A DNA stretch of 64,000 nucleotides from Sphingopyxis terrae subsp. terrae NBRC 15098 (GCF_001610975.1 NZ_CP013342.1:3667001-3731000), one strand, 5' to 3'; shown: positions 1-8,340, numbered from the stretch's first letter. Notes: generated by a model from the sequence alone, not told the origin. A program made the numbers and translations.

Positions 1-260
1 GCACCGACGCCGGTGTGTTCGAACATGGCCGCAACGCTGGCGAGTTCGCGCTGCTCGTCAAGGCGGGACTGACCCCGCGCGAGGCGTTGGCGAGCGCGAC
101 GACCACCGCCGCCCGGTTGCTGTCGATGGAAAACGAGATCGGCCGCATCGCACCGGGCATGTCTGCCGACATGATCGCGGTCGATGGCGATCCGCTCGGC
201 GATGTGACGACCCTCGAACATGTGCGCTGGGTCATGGCGCGCGGGCGTATCGCCGACTGA
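1..260 (+). CDS. Amidohydrolase family protein, C-terminal fragment
   Basis: This is the 3' end of a gene that begins before the window; the reading frame is open from base 3. The visible residues carry the C-terminal pattern of imidazolonepropionase-like metal-dependent amidohydrolases. A TDAG motif (the metal-ligand Asp region) is followed by H-G-x-N, then by AG-TP-EAL-AT, and by IG-I-PG-ADMIAVDGDPL near the end. Such enzymes hydrolyse cyclic amides or dipeptides and are often exported in sphingomonads. The substrate cannot be told from this fragment. It converges on the GGDEF/EAL gene with a 10-base gap. Confidence 0.8.
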   Translation, partial: TDAGVFEHGRNAGEFALLVKAGLTPREALASATTTAARLLSMENEIGRIAPGMSADMIAVDGDPLGDVTTLEHVRWVMARGRIAD

Positions 261-270
261 CGACAGGAGA

Positions 271-2916
271 TCAGGCGGCGCGGTCGATCCGCCCGCCTGT
301 CCGGCGTTCCTTCGCCCCGGCGCCGCCGACCAGCGCGCCGATGTCGACCATTTGTGCAAAACGGACGCCGACGCGGTTCCCGTCGGACCAGCGCGCTTCG
401 GCGTCCATCACCACATCAGCGCCGAATTCGATCAGCAGCGACGTTCCTGCGGGGACATTCCACAAACCTTCAATCAGCGCGCCGCGCGACGACAGATTGC
501 GCACAATCGCTTCATAGCGATAGCCGCCGCTCGCGATCTGGATCGTCCGGAAGGTCCGCATCCGCGCTTCGCGCGCGCTCTTGTAACCCTGCGCGACCGC
601 CTTGCCATTGCCGTCGGCAAGCAAAGCCAGCACTTCCTCGACGGTCATCGGCTTGCCGTAGATATAGCCTTGGACATGGCTGCAGCCGAGGCCGCGGATC
701 AGCGCCAGATCGTCGTGCGTTTCAACCCCCTCGGCGGTGGTTTCCATCTTGAGCGCCGTCGCCAATCCGACGATCGACGAAATGATCGCGGCATTCATGC
801 TGCTGGGATCGGCCGCGCCGAGCACGAAGCTCTGGTCGATCTTGATCTTGTCGAACGGCGCCTTCTTCAGATAGCCGAGCGCCGAGTAGCCGGTGCCGAA
901 ATCGTCGAGGGCTAGCCGCACCCCGGTACGCTTCAACCGTTGGAACATCTCCAGATTTTCGGGACTTTCGTCGAGGAAGACACCTTCGGTAATTTCCAGC
1001 TCGAGCTGATCGGGACGAATACCCGCGGCCGCGACAGCGCTGAGGATCGTCGCGGGCAATTTTTCATTGGCAAACTGTCGCGGCGACACATTGACGGCAA
1101 CGCGATACTCCTGCCCCAATCGCGCGATCGTGGCGCAGGCGGTGCGGATGATCCATTCGCCGATCGGGACAATCAGGTTCGATTCTTCGGCGATCGGAAT
1201 GAACTTCGAGGGGCTGATGACTGCATCGCCGCCCTGTTGCCAGCGGATCAGCGCCTCGAAGCCGCTGATGCGTTCGCTGCAGACATTGACGATCGGCTGG
1301 TACAGCAGCTTCAGTTCGTCCTTCGCCAGCGCATCGCGCAACGCATCTTCTATCGCCTTGCGTTCGCTTGCCTGGTTATGCATCGCGTCGGCATAGAAGC
1401 GATAAACCCCGCGCCCGGCGTCCTTCGCCGCATAGAGCGCAAGATCGGCGTTGCGCACCACCGCCGACGAGCCGATCCCGTCGCTTTCCGAAATGGCGAT
1501 GCCGATCGACGATCCGATGCGGATGCGCTCGCCCTCAATCAGAAAGGGCTTGGCAAGGCTCAGGATGATCGCATTGGCGATCCCCGCGAGCTTTTCGACC
1601 TGGGTGATCTGGGGCAGCACGATCTGGAACTCGTCGCCGCCCAGTCGTCCCACCTGCCCTTTGTCGCCGACGACCTGCGTCAGCCGCGCCGCGACCTGTT
1701 GCAGCAATTGGTCGCCGACCGGATGCCCCATCGTGTCGTTGACCGCCTTGAACCGGTCGAGGTCCATCAGCAGAAGCGCGCAGGGCTGCGCCTGCCCGAG
1801 ATGATTCTTGAGCGCGCGCTCGAGCAGATCGGTGATGTGCAGGCGGTTCGCGAGGCCGGTTAGCGTATCGTACCGCGCGAGCTGATTGATCTGCTGTTCG
1901 GACTTGCGCTTTTCGGTGAGGTCGGTGCCGCTGCCGCGAAAGCCCTGAAAATTGCCGAGCGCGTTCGAAATCGGATGGCCTGAAATCGACCACCAGCGCT
2001 CCTCGCCCGCGACCGCTGCCTGGACCGTCAGGTCGTTGAACGGCGTCCGCGACGACAGGCTGAAGCCCAGCGTGCGCTCCTCGCTCTCGTCGGCGCCGCC
2101 GCGCTTGCGGATCATGTCGGTAAACGGGCGCCCGAGCAGATCTTCGGCCGGCCGATCGAGCTTCGCCGCGACGGTCGGCGAAATATAGACGAGGTCGCCG
2201 TTGCGGTCGGTTTCCCAGAACCAGCCGCGTCCGGCACGCTCGAAGTCGCGCATCAGCCCAAGCGCCCGCTGCTGCTCGCTTCCCGACTGGCGTCGCACGC
2301 GCGTCGCGCGCCGCTGATGCCGGACATCCTCGCGCATCATCACGACCAGCATTCCCAGGAAGATGATACCCGCAATCCCGAACGGCCAGGACGCGATACC
2401 GACCGCGCCGCCGATCGCGGTGCCGCCGGCAAAGGCAAAGAAGGCGGGACGCACAATCGCCGCCGCGGCCGCGGCTACGAGGACGGTACCAAGCCGGATT
2501 GCCGAAAAGGCATCGAGGTGGGACAGCGCGTCAGGTGTCGCGAGCGCTGCGAAGGTGCCGATGGAAACGAAGAATGTTCCTGCGCCGACCAGCGCAAGCG
2601 AGGCGGCGGCAAGCGTCGGCAGCCATTCGGTCCGGTGCGGCCAGCGCAAGCGCGAGCATTGCCCGATCACGGTAAGCGCGACATCGCACAGCAGTCCAGC
2701 CACCAATGTGGCCCATTGCAGCGGATGCGATAGGAAGCCCGACAGGCCGGGGACGAAAGCGAAAGCGAAGAAGGCCACGGTCCGGCCGATCAGCACATAG
2801 TGCCACAGCTGCGCGACGCGCATCATGCGCCCCACGAATTCGGGGGTCTGCAACAGCGATTCGTTGTCGGATGACCCGCCGCTTGCGCCCCGGCTGATGC
2901 TGTGCCTAACCCCCAA
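271..2916 (-). CDS. Membrane PAS-GGDEF-EAL-PilZ cyclic-di-GMP protein
   Basis: Predicted to make and/or break cyclic-di-GMP at the inner membrane. Domains in order, numbered from the TTG at 2916: about six hydrophobic segments (about 35-200), a PAS sensor (about 225-320), GGDEF with an intact RLGGDEF signature near 425, EAL with EALIRW near 553, DDFGTGYSAL and TAEGVET, and a C-terminal PilZ-like domain (about 785-860) with the N-x-S-x-x-G motif. No RxxD inhibitory site precedes GGDEF, and the RxxxR half of a PilZ ligand motif is not obvious. The start is uncertain: TTG at 2916 keeps a plausible N-terminus, and the ATG pair at 2826 and 2823 is the alternative (851 aa). A longer frame to 3354 runs into the divergent desaturase and is unlikely. 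Confidence 0.88.
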   Translation of the reverse strand: MGVRHSISRGASGGSSDNESLLQTPEFVGRMMRVAQLWHYVLIGRTVAFFAFAFVPGLSGFLSHPLQWATLVAGLLCDVALTVIGQCSRLRWPHRTEWLPTLAAASLALVGAGTFFVSIGTFAALATPDALSHLDAFSAIRLGTVLVAAAAAAIVRPAFFAFAGGTAIGGAVGIASWPFGIAGIIFLGMLVVMMREDVRHQRRATRVRRQSGSEQQRALGLMRDFERAGRGWFWETDRNGDLVYISPTVAAKLDRPAEDLLGRPFTDMIRKRGGADESEERTLGFSLSSRTPFNDLTVQAAVAGEERWWSISGHPISNALGNFQGFRGSGTDLTEKRKSEQQINQLARYDTLTGLANRLHITDLLERALKNHLGQAQPCALLLMDLDRFKAVNDTMGHPVGDQLLQQVAARLTQVVGDKGQVGRLGGDEFQIVLPQITQVEKLAGIANAIILSLAKPFLIEGERIRIGSSIGIAISESDGIGSSAVVRNADLALYAAKDAGRGVYRFYADAMHNQASERKAIEDALRDALAKDELKLLYQPIVNVCSERISGFEALIRWQQGGDAVISPSKFIPIAEESNLIVPIGEWIIRTACATIARLGQEYRVAVNVSPRQFANEKLPATILSAVAAAGIRPDQLELEITEGVFLDESPENLEMFQRLKRTGVRLALDDFGTGYSALGYLKKAPFDKIKIDQSFVLGAADPSSMNAAIISSIVGLATALKMETTAEGVETHDDLALIRGLGCSHVQGYIYGKPMTVEEVLALLADGNGKAVAQGYKSAREARMRTFRTIQIASGGYRYEAIVRNLSSRGALIEGLWNVPAGTSLLIEFGADVVMDAEARWSDGNRVGVRFAQMVDIGALVGGAGAKERRTGGRIDRAA

Positions 2917-3064
2917 TGTGTTTGCCAATCCCGCTATCTGGTTCCGCCAGCCGCTCTGTCGCCGACGGGGTTTCCAAATCCTTACCGCGGACGGATCGTT
3001 AACCCCATTGCTGTGCCAAAATGGAAGGGGTTGGGTTTCGCTTCGCAACGGGTTACACCGGGAC

Positions 3065-4096
3065 ATGCCCGCCGTCCGCCTCTTGCCGCCCGATCGCTTT
3101 TTCGACCGCCAGCAGTGGGCGGCGATCACCAAGCCCTCCGCCTGGTGCGGTATCTGGCTCGTCGCGCACGGCTGGATCGTCAGCGTCGCTGCCATCGGCC
3201 TGGCGGCGTGGAGCGGCAATCCCCTGGCCTGGCTGCTCGCCATCATCATTGTCGGCGGACGCCAGCTCGGCTTTGCGATCCTGATGCACGACGCCGCGCA
3301 CGGCGCGCTGCACCCCGATCGCAAGATCAACAATTTTCTGGGGCAGTGGCTCACCGGAGCCGCGGTGGGGTCCGATCTGATCGCCTATCGCACCTATCAT
3401 CTCCAGCACCACAAATACACGCAGCAGGCCGAAGACCCCGACCTTGCGCTGTCCAAGCCATTCCCGACCACCCGCGCCAGTCTGATACGCAAGATCATCC
3501 GCGACCTGACCGGACAGACATTTTTCAAACAACGCGTCGCCCAGTTCCGCTTCGCGCTCGTCGGATTGAAGGCGATGCTCCGCGGCGAAAGGGCGGAGAA
3601 AAGAGGCGCGAGCACCAAGGCTGGAACGCCGTTCAACAAGCAATCCGACGACGGCGTAACATCGCCCATGATCGATCTTGCCGGCGCGATGACGATCACA
3701 CGGTCCGTCGGCCGCTTTCTACTCGTTCAAGCCATACTGCTCGCGGCGTCGCTGCTGCTCTACGGCTGGACGCCCTATCTGCTCTGGCTTGCCGGACTGG
3801 CGACGACGTTTCAGCTCTATCTGCGCATCCGTAACATCGCCGAGCATGCCTGCACCGCGACGGGAAGCGACGATCCCTTCAGCCACGCGCGCACGACGCA
3901 CGCCGGCTGGCTGGCGCGCGCGACGGTTGCGCCCTATTGGGTGAATTATCATGCCGAGCATCACCTCTTCATGGGCGTGCCCTGCTATCGCCTTCCGCAA
4001 GTCCATGCCGCGCTCGGCCGCGCCGGCAAGCATGATGCGATGACGATCGCGCCGAATTACGCTGCGGTACTGCGTCAAGTTACCGCTGCGGCCTGA
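3065..4096 (+). CDS. Fatty acid desaturase family protein
   Basis: A membrane di-iron enzyme expected to introduce a double bond into, or hydroxylate, an acyl chain or lipid. All three histidine boxes are present: HDAAHG near residue 75, HLQHHK near 115 and HAEHHLF near 296. Hydrophobic stretches flank the boxes (about 30-70 and 225-265), as usual for this family, and 343 aa is a normal length. I chose the ATG at 3065 because upstream residues in frame look unlike protein and overlap the divergent gene. The last 22 bases overlap the end of the DUF2063 gene tail to tail. The substrate (fatty acid, sphingolipid or carotenoid) is unknown. Confidence 0.85.
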   Translation: MPAVRLLPPDRFFDRQQWAAITKPSAWCGIWLVAHGWIVSVAAIGLAAWSGNPLAWLLAIIIVGGRQLGFAILMHDAAHGALHPDRKINNFLGQWLTGAAVGSDLIAYRTYHLQHHKYTQQAEDPDLALSKPFPTTRASLIRKIIRDLTGQTFFKQRVAQFRFALVGLKAMLRGERAEKRGASTKAGTPFNKQSDDGVTSPMIDLAGAMTITRSVGRFLLVQAILLAASLLLYGWTPYLLWLAGLATTFQLYLRIRNIAEHACTATGSDDPFSHARTTHAGWLARATVAPYWVNYHAEHHLFMGVPCYRLPQVHAALGRAGKHDAMTIAPNYAAVLRQVTAAA

Positions 4097-4863
4097 TCGG
4101 CCAGTATCAGCACGCCGTCGGCAAGCCACCGGGCGAGCAGCGCGGCCAGCGTTTCCATCGCGGTCGCCTCCCCAACTTCGTCCACTATATGCGCGCTGAT
4201 ATCCGCGAAACTGGCGCCGCGCCCGATCCGCACCAGCGCAGCCGCCTCAACCCCGGCAAGGCTGCGAAACTGCGGCTGCAGCCCGCTGCGCCACACCAGC
4301 ACATCGACAGGCGGGTCAAGGACCGCGAGCGCCGGAGGGGCTTCGCCGGCGCCGAGGGCGCTCCACAGGGCGGCGCTGTTATGGTGCATGGTGAGCAGCC
4401 GCGCCGAGGGATGCAGCGCTAGGCCGGCCCCGATCCATCCGTCGCCGAGCACGCCGATCGCGCCGGCATCGAGCGGCGATGCGTCGAGCGCGTCGAAGGC
4501 GTGGCGCAGGGCCCAGTCCAGCCGGGCAAGTTCGGCCAATTCGCCGTCTTCCGGAAAATGATGCGCGATAAAGCCGGGCAGCGCGGCGCCGTAATAGCGC
4601 AGATTTCGGGTCGTCGACGGGTGCGCCTTTACATAGGCGTCGGCGATATGGCCAAATTGCGCATCGCCCAGATAGGCATGCAGCCGCTCGAAATGATCGG
4701 CGAGGACGCCGGTCAGGCTCACGCGGTAATTGTTGCGATAAATGCCGATCCGGCGGGCCGCGCCGACGCGCGCGTCATCGACAATCAGGGCTTCGGCATC
4801 CGCATCCTCGCCCATGATCGCGGCGAGAAAGCGTTGCTGGATGGCGTGCAGTGCGTCAGCCAC
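4075..4863 (-). CDS. bufC: BufC/HvfC-like DUF2063 protein, partner of the MNIO enzyme
   Basis: 262 aa, DUF2063 family. These proteins accompany DUF692 (MNIO) enzymes and are thought to help present the precursor peptide. The N-terminal part has the family pattern, with an early helix ([13 protein letters not shown]), [14 protein letters not shown] and [12 protein letters not shown]; the C-terminal part resembles a peptide-recognition fold. The GTG at 4863 was chosen because it overlaps the end of the upstream enzyme gene by 8 bases, which suggests translational coupling. It is the last gene of the operon. No DoxX-type bufD follows; the next gene is the convergent desaturase, overlapping by 22 bases. 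The role is inferred from family and neighbours. Confidence 0.85.
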   Translation of the reverse strand: MADALHAIQQRFLAAIMGEDADAEALIVDDARVGAARRIGIYRNNYRVSLTGVLADHFERLHAYLGDAQFGHIADAYVKAHPSTTRNLRYYGAALPGFIAHHFPEDGELAELARLDWALRHAFDALDASPLDAGAIGVLGDGWIGAGLALHPSARLLTMHHNSAALWSALGAGEAPPALAVLDPPVDVLVWRSGLQPQFRSLAGVEAAALVRIGRGASFADISAHIVDEVGEATAMETLAALLARWLADGVLILADQAAAVT

Positions 4864-5707
4864 CGACCGGCTCCAGCGCCGCCTGCGCCAGCTTGCGGGC
4901 CCGTTCGAGTTCGGACAACAACGCCGCCAGCGGCGGAATGTCGTCATCGCGTTCGATCATCGTCGCGACGGGGCCGACCATCGCAATGGCGCGGGCGTAA
5001 AGATCCCATACCGCATCGCATACCGCTGCATCGTGCGTGTCGATGACATAATCGCCCATGTCGCTGTGGCCCGCGAGATGGATTTGCTGGATACGCCCGG
5101 CGGGCAAGCCGCTCAGATAGTCCAGCGGATCGAAGCCATGGTTACGCGCGCTGACGTAGATGTTGTTGACGTCGAGCAGCAGCAGGCAGTCGGCGCGTTC
5201 CGCCATTTCAGCCAGAAAATCCCATTCGCTGCGATCGGAGGCGCGAAAGCTGACATAGCTCGACGGATTTTCGATCAGGATCCGCCGCCCCAGATAATCC
5301 TGCACGCGGCCGATATTGTCGACGACGCACTGCAATGTCGGTGCATCATAAGGCAGCGGAAGCAGATCATGGCTGTTATGCGCGTTGATCCCGGTCCAGC
5401 ACAGATGATCCGAAATCCAAAGCGGATCGACCCGATCGGCGAGCGCTTTCAGCGCTGACAGATAGATGTGGTCGAGCGGCTCGTCGGACCCGATCGACAG
5501 CGACACACCGTGCATGACGATCGGATAATCGGCGCGAATCCGGTCGAGCGTCGCCATCGGGCGTCCGCCCGGCACCATATAATTTTCCGATATGATCTCC
5601 AGCCACTCGACCGGTTGGCGCCGCGCCAGGAAATCGGGATAGTGGGCGGGGCGCAGTCCCAGACCAAAGCCGGGCGAAGGGATCGCGATCTGCTGATCTT
5701 GAGACAT
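4856..5707 (-). CDS. bufB: BufB-like DUF692 (MNIO) peptide-modifying iron enzyme
   Basis: 283 aa, DUF692 family of multinuclear non-haem iron oxidative enzymes with a TIM-barrel fold. Characterised relatives oxidise cysteines of a precursor peptide into metal-binding heterocycles. Metal-ligand-type motifs are visible in order: [67 protein letters not shown] and MIERDD. Family length is normal (about 275-290). The gene lies 60 bases downstream of the six-cysteine precursor gene and overlaps the DUF2063 gene by 8 bases, the classical precursor-enzyme-partner order. A strong stem-loop lies between the precursor and this gene. Cysteine modification here is inferred from the family and has not been shown. 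Confidence 0.92.
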   Translation of the reverse strand: MSQDQQIAIPSPGFGLGLRPAHYPDFLARRQPVEWLEIISENYMVPGGRPMATLDRIRADYPIVMHGVSLSIGSDEPLDHIYLSALKALADRVDPLWISDHLCWTGINAHNSHDLLPLPYDAPTLQCVVDNIGRVQDYLGRRILIENPSSYVSFRASDRSEWDFLAEMAERADCLLLLDVNNIYVSARNHGFDPLDYLSGLPAGRIQQIHLAGHSDMGDYVIDTHDAAVCDAVWDLYARAIAMVGPVATMIERDDDIPPLAALLSELERARKLAQAALEPVGG

Positions 5708-5721
5708 GACCGGGCTCGGTT

Positions 5722-5763
5722 ATTCCCTCCCGCACGGAGCCGGAGCGCCGCGCGGGAGGGAAT
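5722..5763 (-). promoter_or_regulatory. Intercistronic stem-loop between precursor and enzyme genes
   Basis: Perfect 12-bp inverted repeat (arm ATTCCCTCCCGC at 5722-5733, its complement at 5752-5763) around an 18-base loop that can itself pair in part. It starts 4 bases after the precursor stop codon and ends 14 bases before the bufB start. No run of T follows on the transcribed strand, so it is more likely a partial attenuator or an RNA-stabilising hairpin than a full terminator. It could keep the peptide mRNA more abundant than the enzyme mRNA. Confidence 0.7.
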
Positions 5764-5767
5764 GGCA

Positions 5768-6052
5768 TCAGCCGACGTCGCCGATGACGCCGCCGCCGGT
5801 CAGGCACTTGGCGGCGGCCATGGCCTTGAAACCATGGCCCTTGCATTCATTCTGACCCTTGCATTCGTTGGCCGAGGTCTTGCAGTCGGCCGTACCCTTG
5901 CAGCTGTTGACGCCATAGCAATGCACGGTGTCCTTGGCGCCGACCGCGGCGCCCGAGCTGCCGGCAGGCGCCGGAGCGGCCAAAGCGGCGCCGGCGAGCG
6001 CGAGGGCGGTGGCCGAAGCGGCGATGGCAGCGGCGAATTTCGTGTTGGTCAT
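5768..6052 (-). CDS. bufA: Bufferin-like exported six-cysteine precursor peptide
   Basis: 94 aa. Residues 1-30 form a Sec signal peptide with a hydrophobic Ala-rich core and AxA cleavage sites near 25-30. The mature part has six cysteines at 45, 51, 57, 64, 70 and 83, with repeated ECKG-type units (residues 63-66 and 69-72) and a GGG near the C-terminus. This matches the six-cysteine (BufA2-type) bufferin metallophores. In studied examples some cysteines are turned into thiooxazoles by the DUF692 enzyme, and the periplasmic product binds copper. The gene heads its own operon, with a GGAG ribosome site 6 bases before the ATG. The modification and metal are inferred from the family; the bufA name is by family resemblance. 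Confidence 0.85.
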   Translation of the reverse strand: MTNTKFAAAIAASATALALAGAALAAPAPAGSSGAAVGAKDTVHCYGVNSCKGTADCKTSANECKGQNECKGHGFKAMAAAKCLTGGGVIGDVG

Positions 6053-6071
6053 ACTATTCTCCGAAGACGGG

Positions 6072-6096
6072 ATGGAGGGACAATATGTCCGTCCAT
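6072..6096 (-). promoter_or_regulatory. 25-bp near-perfect palindrome in the bufA leader
   Basis: Centred on 6084. Inner arms GGACA and TGTCC flank a 3-base centre (6078-6090); outer arms ATGGA (6072-6076) and TCCAT (6092-6096) also match, leaving one mismatched pair at 6077/6091. It lies between the predicted promoter -10 element and the bufA start, so it would sit at the start of the mRNA. It could be a repressor operator or a leader hairpin. Confidence 0.6.
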
Positions 6097-6105
6097 GCTC
6101 CTATA

Positions 6106-6130
6106 TTCGGAGACGCGCGCGCGAGGTTAC
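6106..6130 (-). promoter_or_regulatory. Predicted ECF-sigma promoter of the bufferin operon (SigF type)
   Basis: On the minus strand GTAACC (6130-6125) is followed after 15 bases by CGAA (6109-6106). This resembles the GTAACC/CGAA promoter I recall for the Caulobacter SigF heavy-metal regulon, which includes DUF2282-DUF692-DUF2063 operons; the spacer there is given as about 16. Transcription would start roughly 45-50 bases before the bufA ATG. No sigF gene is in the window. Confidence 0.55.
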
Positions 6131-6138
6131 AGCCGGCG

Positions 6139-6624
6139 CTATTCGCCCGCCGCGACGAAACGCCCGCCCGCGCGGTCCTTCACCGTGGTCTCGGGATCGA
6201 AGATCATGCCGTTCATCGCGACATAGACGCCGGGCGGCAGCGTCTGCACTGCCGCCAGCGCAAAGCCCACATTGAACTCGGCGGCGCTTGCCCGCACCGA
6301 TGCGGGCTGCATCGCGCCGGTCAGCACAATCGTCTTGCCCGCGATTCCCGCCAGCGCCCGGCCGGTCACGACCATCGTGTCGGTGCCATGCGTGACGAGA
6401 ACATGTGCCGAATCGCTCGCGGCGACCGCAGCGCGTATCGCCTCGCGGTCGGCATCGGTGAGTTCCAGGCTATCCTTGCGCATCAACTGGGTGACGCGGT
6501 GGGGCACATGGACATTATTCTCTCGCAGCATGTCGGGGATCGCCGCCGGGCCGATCTGGAACTCTGACAGCGCGTCGAAATAGACTTTGTCGATCGTCCC
6601 GCCGGTGGTGAAGATGTCGATCAT
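6139..6624 (-). CDS. Single-domain asparaginase-like protein
   Basis: 161 aa, matching only the N-terminal catalytic domain of L-asparaginase; full enzymes are about 330 aa. The nucleophile motif TTGGTID is at 6-12, the second catalytic motif THGTDT at 78-83, and a lysine in TTVKD near 149 fits the catalytic lysine. The C-terminal domain that completes the dimer active site is missing, with a clean stop and no downstream remnant, so this looks like an evolved short form and not a broken gene. The start overlaps the lysK stop by 4 bases (ATGA), so the two are translationally coupled. Asparagine hydrolysis is possible but unproven for the short form. Confidence 0.85.
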   Translation of the reverse strand: MIDIFTTGGTIDKVYFDALSEFQIGPAAIPDMLRENNVHVPHRVTQLMRKDSLELTDADREAIRAAVAASDSAHVLVTHGTDTMVVTGRALAGIAGKTIVLTGAMQPASVRASAAEFNVGFALAAVQTLPPGVYVAMNGMIFDPETTVKDRAGGRFVAAGE

Positions 6625-8222
6625 GCCAAGGCTTCCGCAATCAGGCGCCGCGTGTTGTCGATCCCGAACAGCGCGATGAAGCTGCCCATGCGCGGACCTG
6701 CGCTCGACCCGAGCAGCGTTTCATAAAGCGCCTTGAACCAATCGCGCAGATTTTCAAAGCCATAGGCTTCGTTCTTGCCGATCTCATAGACGATATTCTG
6801 GATATCGTCGGCCGACGCATCGGCAGGAAGCGCCGCGAGCCGCCCGTCGAGTTCCTTGAGCGCAGCGCCCTCGCCCCCCACGGGCTTGCGGCGCTTCAGC
6901 GTCGGGGCGACATAGTCGCGATTGTACGTTATCGCATTGTCGATCAGCCGGTCGAGTTCGGGCCAGGTCGCCGCGTCGGCGCCCGCGACATATTGACCGA
7001 GGTAGCGCCAGATCTGGTCCTTCGCCGCATCGGCGCCCATCACGGCGACAAGGTTGAGCAGCAGCCCGAAGGTCACCGGCAGCACCGCGTCGGGCACATC
7101 TTGGCCGCGCGCGACATGGACGTGATGCACGGGGTTACCCAGCTTCTTGTCGGGTTCCTGCGCCGGATAGCTTCCGCGCATCTGCAGATATTCGTCGACC
7201 GCCTTCGGGATGACGCCGATATGAAGCTGCTTCGCCGCCTTGGGCTCGCGATAGGCATAGAAAGCCAGGCTCTCTTCGCTGCCATAGCTCAGCCATTGTT
7301 CGATCGACAGGCCATTGCCCTTCGACTTCGAAATCTTCTCGCCCTTTTCGTCGAGGAACATTTCGTATATCAGCCCCTCGGGCTTGCGTCCGCCTAGCGC
7401 CTTGGCGATCTTGCCCGACTGGATGCCGCTGTCAGTCAGATCCTTGCCATACATCTCGTAATCGACGCCGAGCGCGACCCAGCGCATCGCCCAGTCGACC
7501 TTCCACTGCAGCTTGGCACCGCCCGACAGGATGCTGTGGGTGATCGTCTCGCCCTCATCCTCGAACGATACGAGCCCCGCATCGGGATCAACAACCGTCA
7601 CCGGCACCTGCAGCACGATCCCCGACTTGGGACTCACCGGCAGAATCGGCGAATAGGTCGCGGCGCGCTCGGCACGCAGCGTCGGCAGCATGATGTCGAG
7701 AATATCCTGATTGTGGCGCAGGACATTCTTCAAAGCATCGTCGAACGCGCCCGACCGATAGCGTTCGGTCGAGCTGACGAATTCATATTCGAAGCCGAAG
7801 CGGTCGAGAAATTCGCGCAGCATCGCATTGTTGTGATGCGCAAAACTCTCATACTTGCCGAAAGGATCGGGAATCGCGGTGAGCGGCCGACCCAGATGCT
7901 CGCGCAGCATGTCGCCGTTCGGCACATTGTCGGGAACCTTGCGCAGCCCGTCCATATCGTCGCTGAACGCCACGAGGCGCGTCGGCGCGCCGCCCGTCAG
8001 CGTTTCATAAGCGCGCCGCACCATCGTTGTGCGCAGCACTTCGTTGAAGGTGCCGATGTGCGGCAGGCCCGACGGACCATAGCCGGTTTCGAACAGCACC
8101 GGCGCGCCGCCCGGCTTGCCGTCGGGATAGCGTTTGATGAGCTTGCGCGCTTCCTCGAACGGCCAGGCCTTGGACGTTTGCGCGGGCTCGCGCAGCGAAG
8201 GATAAAGGTGCAAGTCGGTCAT
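6621..8222 (-). CDS. lysK: Class I lysyl-tRNA synthetase
   Basis: Charges tRNA-Lys with lysine using ATP in the cytoplasm. This is the archaeal-type class I enzyme used by many alphaproteobacteria in place of class II LysS. The Rossmann-fold signature appears as HIGTF at 55-59 and the KMSKS loop as KISKSKG near 297-303; 533 aa is the normal length. I start at the ATG at 8222 (MTDLHLYPS) and not at 8300, because the 26 extra residues look non-coding. The gene heads a two-gene operon with the short asparaginase. Confidence 0.95.
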   Translation of the reverse strand: MTDLHLYPSLREPAQTSKAWPFEEARKLIKRYPDGKPGGAPVLFETGYGPSGLPHIGTFNEVLRTTMVRRAYETLTGGAPTRLVAFSDDMDGLRKVPDNVPNGDMLREHLGRPLTAIPDPFGKYESFAHHNNAMLREFLDRFGFEYEFVSSTERYRSGAFDDALKNVLRHNQDILDIMLPTLRAERAATYSPILPVSPKSGIVLQVPVTVVDPDAGLVSFEDEGETITHSILSGGAKLQWKVDWAMRWVALGVDYEMYGKDLTDSGIQSGKIAKALGGRKPEGLIYEMFLDEKGEKISKSKGNGLSIEQWLSYGSEESLAFYAYREPKAAKQLHIGVIPKAVDEYLQMRGSYPAQEPDKKLGNPVHHVHVARGQDVPDAVLPVTFGLLLNLVAVMGADAAKDQIWRYLGQYVAGADAATWPELDRLIDNAITYNRDYVAPTLKRRKPVGGEGAALKELDGRLAALPADASADDIQNIVYEIGKNEAYGFENLRDWFKALYETLLGSSAGPRMGSFIALFGIDNTRRLIAEALA

Positions 8223-8340
8223 CGGGCGCCCATAGCGGCAAGCGCCCCCGAATCGAAAGGCAAAATTGTCCGCACACCGCAAAGGAACCGCGCCAGACAT
8301 GGTTACGCCAAATTAACCACGTCCGTCCTAGCCTCGGGCC

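Noticed and set aside
2827..3354. Extended N-terminus of the GGDEF/EAL protein up to 3354
   Set aside because: Upstream of the TTG at 2916 it is antisense to the desaturase and its promoter region and does not look like protein.
8301..8317. Possible CtrA box upstream of the PilZ gene (TTAC and TTAAC)
   Set aside because: The spacer is 6 bases where 7 is expected, and the first half has a mismatch.
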